A stretch of DNA of 10,161 nucleotides, from the NCBI GenBank assembly GCA_036446035.1, contig JAZFSG010000022.1, positions 1 to 10,161 of the forward strand, given 5' to 3'. Of this stretch, positions 5,894 to 10,161 are shown one piece after another. Each line of letters starts with the position of its first letter. The first letter of the stretch is position 1. The notes under the pieces were generated by a model. The model was not told the origin of the DNA. It searched no databases and saw only the letters and a program-made list of their open reading frames with translations. The DNA is from CAXMQS01 sp036446035 (GTDB taxonomy: Bacteria; Actinomycetota; Acidimicrobiia; Spongiisociales; JAOTWH01). Made by a program: the position numbers and the translations under genes.

Positions 5894-5896
5894 CCT
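5891..5896 (+). promoter_or_regulatory. Putative leaderless -10 element (TAACCT)
   Basis: TAACCT ends 7 nt before the ATG at 5904 and starts with the TAA stop of the MFS gene, the same arrangement as at nadE (216-221). No Shine-Dalgarno is present before 5904. Confidence 0.45.
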
Positions 5897-5903
5897 CGCG
5901 GCG

Positions 5904-6803
5904 ATGAAGAAGCTCGCAGGGATGTTGCTTAGTGGTTGGGTCGGCTGGCGCCTGTTCGGCCCCGAGTTCGTCCCCCGGTTCCGGGCTCCGCAGCGCCACC
6001 CTGCCAGGCTGCGAGGCCGGTCGGTCTTCGTCGGAGACCGTGAGTTCCTCATTCGCGAGACCGGGAATCCTGAAGGTCCCGTTCTCTTCATGCTGCACGG
6101 CTGGGGCTATGCCAGCATCGCTACGTGGTATCGGACGATCGAGCCCCTCGGCGACCACTTCCGCCTCATCCTCATGGATCAGCGCAATCACGGAGGCACG
6201 GCGCGGATCCGGGGCTCGTTCTCCATAGAGGACCTCGCCGACGACGCCGCAGGAGTCATGGACGCTCTGGAGTTGGGGAGAGTTGCGGTCGCCGGCTACT
6301 CGATGGGCGGCATGGTGGCCCAGTCACTCGCCAGGAGACATCCCGAGAAGGTCGCGAGCTTGGCGCTCGGAGCCACGGCCGCCTTCCCGATCCCGAGGCG
6401 GCGGCTGGCAACGCGCGTGGTCTTCGCTATCGCCAGAGGCCTCGGACGCGTTTCCCTCATTGAGTGGGCGAGGGCGACGCACCGTTACCTCCTCAAGAGC
6501 GGAGCCGTCGAGCCCGAGCACGCCCGCTGGTTATGGGAGGGCCTGCTCGATCGCGACTCGACACTGTCGTTCGAGTCGGGCGCTGCTATCTGGCACTTCG
6601 ACTCACGAGCGTGGGCAGCAGACCTCGACGTTCCGTCTCTCGTCATCATTCCGATGTCAGATCAGCTGGTTCCGCCACACCGCCAGCGGGAACTTGCCGA
6701 GCTGTTGGCGGCCAAGGTGGTCGAGCTGCCTGCCGCCAAGCACGAGGCCGTGCTCACGCACGGCGACGACATCGCCAAGGCCATTATCGAGTTCGCCGGC
6801 TAA
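5904..6803 (+). CDS. Alpha/beta hydrolase
   Basis: A 299-residue alpha/beta-hydrolase-fold protein. The oxyanion strand-turn HGWG is at 65-68, MDQRNHGG at 92-98, the nucleophile elbow GYSMGG at 131-136 (Ser133), the acid Asp253 in IPMSDQLVPP, and the likely base His280 in AAKHEAVLTH, giving a full triad. The first 35 residues (MKKLAGMLLSGWVGWRLFG...) are hydrophobic then basic, and could be a membrane-associating N-terminus, though not a clear cleavable signal. Substrate is not predictable; esterases, lactonases and haloperoxidase-like enzymes share these motifs. It lies 10 bp after the MFS gene and has its own leaderless-type -10. It converges on the acyl-CoA dehydrogenase gene with 17 bp between the stops and no visible terminator hairpin. 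Confidence 0.87.
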   Translation: MKKLAGMLLSGWVGWRLFGPEFVPRFRAPQRHPARLRGRSVFVGDREFLIRETGNPEGPVLFMLHGWGYASIATWYRTIEPLGDHFRLILMDQRNHGGTARIRGSFSIEDLADDAAGVMDALELGRVAVAGYSMGGMVAQSLARRHPEKVASLALGATAAFPIPRRRLATRVVFAIARGLGRVSLIEWARATHRYLLKSGAVEPEHARWLWEGLLDRDSTLSFESGAAIWHFDSRAWAADLDVPSLVIIPMSDQLVPPHRQRELAELLAAKVVELPAAKHEAVLTHGDDIAKAIIEFAG

Positions 6804-6820
6804 TCCAGGCTCTAGATGGC

Positions 6821-7969
6821 CTAGCGGTCCGCCAGGCGGCGGGAGATGACGACGCGCTGGATCTGGTTGGTTCCCTCGTAGAGCTGGGTGATCTTGGCGT
6901 CTCGCATGTAGCGTTCCGCCGGGAAGTCCTTGATGTAGCCGTAGCCGCCGAGCACCTGAACGGCGTTGGTCGTCACCTCCATGGCCGTGTCCGAGGCGAA
7001 GCACTTAGCGATGGCGGCGACACGCGTGAGCTCGGGATCGTCGCGATCGGCCATGGTGTGGGCCTCGTAAACCAGGTGGCGAGCTGCGCTTATCTGGATG
7101 TCCATGTCAGCCAGCATGAAGCCGACGGCCTGGAAGTCGATAATGGGCCGGTCGAACTGTCGTCGTTCCTTGGCGTAGTCAAGGGCCAGGTCCAATGCCC
7201 CTTGGGCGATGCCGAGAGCCTGGGCGGCGATGCCGGGACGTGAGCGATCGAGGGTCATCATGGCGATACGCATGCCCTCACCCTCATCGCCGACCAGGGC
7301 ATCTGCGGGGATTCGCACCTCGTTGAAGATCAGCTCGCCGGTAGGCGAGCCACGCAATCCCATCTTGTCCTCGTACTTGCCAACCTCGAAGCCCGGCGTA
7401 GCCGCGGGCACGAGGAAACAGGAGATGCCCCGAGCACCGGCGTCTGGGGCGGTTTTGGCGAAGATCGTGTAGATCGATGCAACCCCAGCGTTGGAGATGA
7501 ATCGCTTTGACCCCGTGATCACCCACTCGTCCCCATCGCGCACCGCCTTGGTGCGCATCGCGGCGACGTCTGAGCCTGCCTCCGGCTCGGTGAGACCGTA
7601 TGCGGCTTGGTGTTCCCCAGCGATGATGCCGGGGATCCACGCCGCCTTCTGCTCGGCCGGTCCTCGCAATAGCACGGGGATCATCCCCAACTTGTTCAGC
7701 GAGGCGATCATCGCTGTCGAGGCACATACCCGAGATAGCTCCTCGACGACGATCGCCTGGATGATGCCGTCTGCCCCGGCGCCGCCAGACTCCTCGTCGA
7801 ACATCACCGAGAGGAGGTCCATCTTGATCATCTCGGCGTGAAGGTCTGCAGGCCAGATGCCCGTCGCATCGATCTCTGCGGCTCGCGGGGCGACCTTGTC
7901 CAGGGCGAACTCGCGAACCACCTTGCGGAAGTCCTGGTGTTCGGGTGACAGCTGGTAGGCGTCGGTCAA
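6821..7969 (-). CDS. Acyl-CoA dehydrogenase (TTG start)
   Basis: A 382-residue flavoenzyme that oxidises an acyl-CoA thioester to the 2-enoyl-CoA, passing electrons to ETF. Signature 1 is GLTEPEAGSD (125-134). Signature 2 runs through QVLGGYGYIKDFPAERYMRD to YEGTNQI, with Glu365 at the position of the catalytic base in short-chain and medium-chain enzymes. The start is TTG 7969 (protein MTDAYQLSPEHQDF). The frame is open to an ATG at 8110, but that would add 47 residues with no family resemblance, and this extra stretch is the shadow of the small upstream gene and of the promoters. TTG overlaps the TGA of the upstream 29-codon ORF (TTGA), so its translation is probably coupled. Chain-length specificity is uncertain; short-chain or branched-chain acyl-CoA is most likely. 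Confidence 0.93.
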   Translation of the reverse strand: MTDAYQLSPEHQDFRKVVREFALDKVAPRAAEIDATGIWPADLHAEMIKMDLLSVMFDEESGGAGADGIIQAIVVEELSRVCASTAMIASLNKLGMIPVLLRGPAEQKAAWIPGIIAGEHQAAYGLTEPEAGSDVAAMRTKAVRDGDEWVITGSKRFISNAGVASIYTIFAKTAPDAGARGISCFLVPAATPGFEVGKYEDKMGLRGSPTGELIFNEVRIPADALVGDEGEGMRIAMMTLDRSRPGIAAQALGIAQGALDLALDYAKERRQFDRPIIDFQAVGFMLADMDIQISAARHLVYEAHTMADRDDPELTRVAAIAKCFASDTAMEVTTNAVQVLGGYGYIKDFPAERYMRDAKITQLYEGTNQIQRVVISRRLADR

Positions 7970-8055
7970 TGTGTGTGGCTGTGTTCGCCGGAAAGGGTCT
8001 TGGCCATGAGCACGGCAAGCCCGACCAGCAACACCAGCATGAATAGCTTCTTCAT
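7966..8055 (-). CDS. 29-residue single-pass membrane peptide, coupled to acyl-CoA dehydrogenase
   Basis: ATG 8055 to TGA 7966 encodes 29 residues: a basic MKK start, a hydrophobic run (LFMLVLLVGLAVLMA, residues 4-18), then a short polar tail with three His (EHSHTH). It would span the membrane once, with the His-rich end probably outside or, if the topology is reversed, in the cytoplasm. A strong AAAGGAGG Shine-Dalgarno (8059-8066) ends 3 nt before the ATG, a little close. Its TGA overlaps the TTG start of the dehydrogenase. It is too short for most gene callers. I do not recognise the family. An alternative is a leader peptide whose translation opens the dehydrogenase start. Confidence 0.6.
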   Translation of the reverse strand: MKKLFMLVLLVGLAVLMAKTLSGEHSHTH

Positions 8056-8058
8056 GCG

Positions 8059-8078
8059 CCTCCTTTCGCTTCAGTCTA
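8059..8078 (-). promoter_or_regulatory. Putative -10 (TAGACT) and Shine-Dalgarno of the small-peptide/dehydrogenase unit
   Basis: On the minus strand TAGACT (8073-8078) fits TAnnnT and is followed by a short leader carrying AAAGGAGG (8059-8066) before ATG 8055. Unlike the leaderless genes here, this unit and selD pair a more distant -10 with a strong ribosome site. No clear -35 is visible. Confidence 0.5.
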
Positions 8079-8114
8079 CGCGAACTAGGCCTCTCACTGT
8101 CTGAAGCCACTAGG

Positions 8115-8120
8115 TAGCCT
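8115..8120 (+). promoter_or_regulatory. Putative leaderless -10 element for ctaA (TAGCCT)
   Basis: TAGCCT ends 7 nt before the ctaA ATG at 8128, with no Shine-Dalgarno between. It lies in a 72-bp divergent gap shared with the promoter of the acyl-CoA dehydrogenase unit; the two -10 hexamers are 36 bp apart, so the promoters must overlap in their -35 regions and could interfere with each other. Confidence 0.5.
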
Positions 8121-8127
8121 CACGCTC

Positions 8128-9024
8128 ATGACCCGCCGTCTCGTCACATATGCCTGGATCGCGACCGGCCTATCGGTCGCCGTGATCGCCGGCGGCGCCA
8201 TCGTGCGGGCGACTGGTTCGGGCGCTGGTTGCGGCTCTCACTGGCCGCAGTGCAACGGATCGGTCGTACCGGAAGGCACGACCGAATCGATCATCGAATT
8301 CACCCACCGACTGACGTCGGGGTTGGCTTTCCTTGCTGCGATCTGGCTCTTCATGCTTGCCCGTCGCGTCGATGTGGTACGGGTGCGTCGGGCTGCGGGA
8401 GCGGCGCTTCTCTTCATGGTCGGGGAGGTTGCTATCGGAGCCGCTCTCGTCCTCGGCGAGTGGGTTGGAGACGACGCCTCGGTGGCGAGGGCTGTCATCG
8501 ACGGCTTCCATCTCGTAAACACTCTCTTCCTGCTTGCTGCGCTCGCCCTGACGGCATGGTGGGCGGGCGGCGGGCCGCCCATCCGTCTTCGTCGGCAATC
8601 GTCCGAGGGTCGGCTGCTGGTCTGGGGGCTTGGGGCGCTGCTGGTTGTCGCAGCCGCGGGAGCGCTTACGGCCCTCGGCGACACCCTGTTCCCGGATGCC
8701 TCGATCACCGACGACCTTTCTTCGGGGAGCCACTTCCTCGTGAGGCTTCGAGTACTGCATCCGATCCTGGCGGTGGCAACGGCCGTCTATCTCGTGGTCG
8801 TCACCAGGCGATTGGCCGCCAACAGGCGCGGCTTCCAAGGCAGCCTCGCACTATTGGTCGGCTCCATCGTCGGTTTCCAGGTGATCGTTGGAATCGTCAA
8901 CCTCGCCCTCGGTGCCCCGGTGTGGATGCAGGTGGTCCATGTCGTGGTTACTGATGCCCTGTGGATCTCAGCTGTGGTGTTGACCGCAGCTGAGCTGGCG
9001 GTAGAGAGGGTGCCGGCGGCATGA
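8128..9024 (+). CDS. ctaA: Heme A synthase (COX15/CtaA family)
   Basis: CtaA oxidises the C8 methyl of heme O to the formyl group of heme A for aa3-type cytochrome c oxidase in the membrane. The protein has 298 residues and about eight hydrophobic segments. GGAIVRATGSGAGC...WPQC carries the Cys pair C35 and C42 in the first external loop. EFTHR (57-61) gives Glu57 and His60. The other heme-ligand histidines are H128 (GFHLVNT), H211 (LHPIL) and H271 (VVHVV). Cys35, Cys42, Glu57 and His60 carry the same numbers as in B. subtilis CtaA. Its stop overlaps the ctaB start by ATGA. Diverges from the acyl-CoA dehydrogenase unit. Confidence 0.95.
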   Translation: MTRRLVTYAWIATGLSVAVIAGGAIVRATGSGAGCGSHWPQCNGSVVPEGTTESIIEFTHRLTSGLAFLAAIWLFMLARRVDVVRVRRAAGAALLFMVGEVAIGAALVLGEWVGDDASVARAVIDGFHLVNTLFLLAALALTAWWAGGGPPIRLRRQSSEGRLLVWGLGALLVVAAAGALTALGDTLFPDASITDDLSSGSHFLVRLRVLHPILAVATAVYLVVVTRRLAANRRGFQGSLALLVGSIVGFQVIVGIVNLALGAPVWMQVVHVVVTDALWISAVVLTAAELAVERVPAA

Positions 9025-9896
9025 CGTCGCTAGCTGCTCCCACTCGTCGCCTTAGAGCTGTAGTCGAGCTGACGAAACCACGCATCATCGAGCTGCTCTT
9101 GGTAACCACGGTGCCCGCCATGGTCGTAGCAGCAGATGGATGGCCGAGCACCTGGCTTGTGGTGGCGACGGTGTTGGGTGGAACTCTCTCGGCCGCCGGC
9201 GCCAATGCACTGAACAATGTGCTCGACAGCGACGTCGACATCGTCATGGAGCGCACTGCAGGTCGGCCGCTCCCGACGCATCGCCTGTCGACATTGTCGG
9301 CGTTGGCGATCGGTGTCGGCCTCGGCATGGCCGGCTTCGCCCTTCTGACGGTTTCGGTCAACCTGCTGTCTGCTCTTCTGGCGACCGCGGCGCTGCTCTT
9401 CTACGTCGGCGTCTATACGTTCGTCCTCAAGCGCACGACGGTCGAGAACATCGTCATCGGCGGCGCCGCCGGCGCGGTGCCGGCCCTCGTTGGCTGGGCG
9501 GCCGTCACTGGAACTGTTGAGCTCCCCGCCTACCTCATGTTCGCTGTCGTCTTCCTGTGGACTCCTCCACACTTCTGGGCGTTGGCCCTCCGCTTCAAGG
9601 ACGACTACGCCAGGGCGGGGATTCCGATGCTTCCGGTCGTCGCCGGCGAGGACGTCACCCGTCGACGGATGGTGATCTACAGCGTTGGCACTGTCGCTGT
9701 GTCGCTGACACTGGTTCCCGCTTCCTCGCTTGGCGTCATCTACGGCTTGTCCGCGGCATTGCTCGGTTCATGGTTCGTCTGGGGCGCAATCCAGCTGTGG
9801 CGTCGCCCAGATCGAGCCATGCGCTACTTCAAGGAGTCCGTCTACTACCTCGGGCTCCTCTTCGTGGCCATGGCCGTCGACCGCCTCATCGGATGA
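9021..9896 (+). CDS. ctaB: Protoheme IX farnesyltransferase (heme O synthase)
   Basis: This UbiA-family membrane enzyme adds farnesyl to heme B, giving heme O, the substrate of the ctaA product just upstream. It has 291 residues and about nine hydrophobic segments. The prenyl-diphosphate/Mg2+ motif is NNVLDSDVD (65-73; N-xxx-D-xxx-D), followed by MERTAGRPLP (76-85). The second half has YTFVLKRTTVENIVIGGAAG (132-151), FLWTPPHFWALAL (178-190) and KDDYARAGIPMLP (193-205), all characteristic of CyoE/CtaB. The start ATG overlaps the ctaA TGA and its own stop overlaps the next start, so three genes are coupled in a row. Confidence 0.96.
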   Translation: MTSLAAPTRRLRAVVELTKPRIIELLLVTTVPAMVVAADGWPSTWLVVATVLGGTLSAAGANALNNVLDSDVDIVMERTAGRPLPTHRLSTLSALAIGVGLGMAGFALLTVSVNLLSALLATAALLFYVGVYTFVLKRTTVENIVIGGAAGAVPALVGWAAVTGTVELPAYLMFAVVFLWTPPHFWALALRFKDDYARAGIPMLPVVAGEDVTRRRMVIYSVGTVAVSLTLVPASSLGVIYGLSAALLGSWFVWGAIQLWRRPDRAMRYFKESVYYLGLLFVAMAVDRLIG

Positions 9897-10161
9897 CGGA
9901 CACTGCGCCTATTCGTCCCGAGGAGGGCTTCGACGAGGACGCGGTTGCCGCCTTCTTGTCGATCGAGGTCGCCGATCTGGAACCTCCGTTTGTCTTCGAG
10001 CAGTTCCCTGGGGGCAAGGCGAATCTGACCTACCTAGCCCGCGATGCTGCCGGAAGGGAGCTGGTGCTGCGTCGCCCGCCCCTCGGGGAGGTAGCCCCCG
10101 CAAGTCACGACATGAGCAGGGAGCATCGAGTGCTGTCTCGACTATGGGAGCGCTACCCGAA
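9893..10161 (+). CDS. APH-family phosphotransferase, N-terminal part (partial)
   Basis: The first 89 codons of a gene cut by the window end. It starts at ATG 9893, overlapping the ctaB stop. The protein reads FEQFPGGKANLTYLARDAAGRELVLRRPP in successive blocks (about 38-66), then HDMSREHRVLSRLWERYP (72-89). The pattern (F/Y)xGGxxNLTY...GxxxVLRRPP...HDMxREhrVL is that of the kinase-like aminoglycoside phosphotransferase superfamily, in particular the group related to the kinase domain of ACAD10/11 and often linked to acyl-CoA metabolism. The Gly-rich loop is visible; the catalytic HGD and DWE-type motifs lie outside the window. Not evidence of antibiotic resistance. Confidence 0.85.
   Translation, partial: MTDTAPIRPEEGFDEDAVAAFLSIEVADLEPPFVFEQFPGGKANLTYLARDAAGRELVLRRPPLGEVAPASHDMSREHRVLSRLWERYP

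Noticed and set aside
6464..7243. 259-aa + frame across the hydrolase end and the dehydrogenase
   Set aside because: It overlaps two well-supported genes in other frames and strands and resembles no protein family.
9893..10161. Aminoglycoside resistance gene
   Set aside because: The fold superfamily is shared, but the visible N-terminal motifs match the ACAD10/11-related phosphotransferases, and the gene sits in a housekeeping heme operon.

Overview
The window reads as chromosomal DNA of a GC-rich, aerobic actinobacterium, perhaps of the Acidimicrobiia type; the lineage is inferred and nothing here fixes it. Supporting signs are GC-rich coding sequence on both strands, tightly packed genes, ATGA/TTGA stop-start overlaps, heme A genes for an aa3-type oxidase, an acyl-CoA dehydrogenase, and TAnnnT -10 hexamers placed 6-7 nt before ATG, the layout of actinobacterial leaderless genes. 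No IS element, phage gene, CRISPR array, rRNA or tRNA was found.

Left part (1-1978, all +): the 3' end of a glutamine-dependent NAD+ synthetase (nadE), a class IV PLP aminotransferase/lyase, a small Trp-rich protein of unknown function abutting it, and a lipoprotein with a Thr-rich linker. The lipoprotein converges on mgtE (1975-3351, -), a complete MgtE Mg2+ channel; their stop codons interlock in one CTAG.

Middle (3352-6803): a 334-bp divergent intergenic region holding a chain of stem-loops that no gene explains, followed by selD, an MFS exporter and an alpha/beta hydrolase, all +. The most notable feature is selD. Its reading frame crosses an in-frame TGA at 3722-3724, exactly at the catalytic Cys position of selenophosphate synthetase. 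A 7-bp hairpin whose tip resembles the E. coli fdhF SECIS lies 26 nt downstream. SelD here is therefore very probably itself a selenoprotein starting at GTG 3686, and ordinary gene calling would cut off its active site. The organism should then have selA, selB and selC elsewhere.

Right part (6804-10161): an acyl-CoA dehydrogenase (-), preceded and translationally coupled by a 29-residue membrane peptide that is easily missed. This unit is divergent from ctaA-ctaB (heme A and heme O synthases), which overlap by ATGA; ctaB in turn overlaps by ATGA the start of an APH-like phosphotransferase that runs off the window.

Regulation: five genes (aminotransferase, lipoprotein, mgtE, hydrolase, ctaA) have a TAnnnT hexamer 6-7 nt before ATG and no Shine-Dalgarno sequence, so they look leaderless. 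By contrast, selD and the 29-aa peptide have a TAnnnT hexamer further upstream plus a strong GGAGG Shine-Dalgarno.
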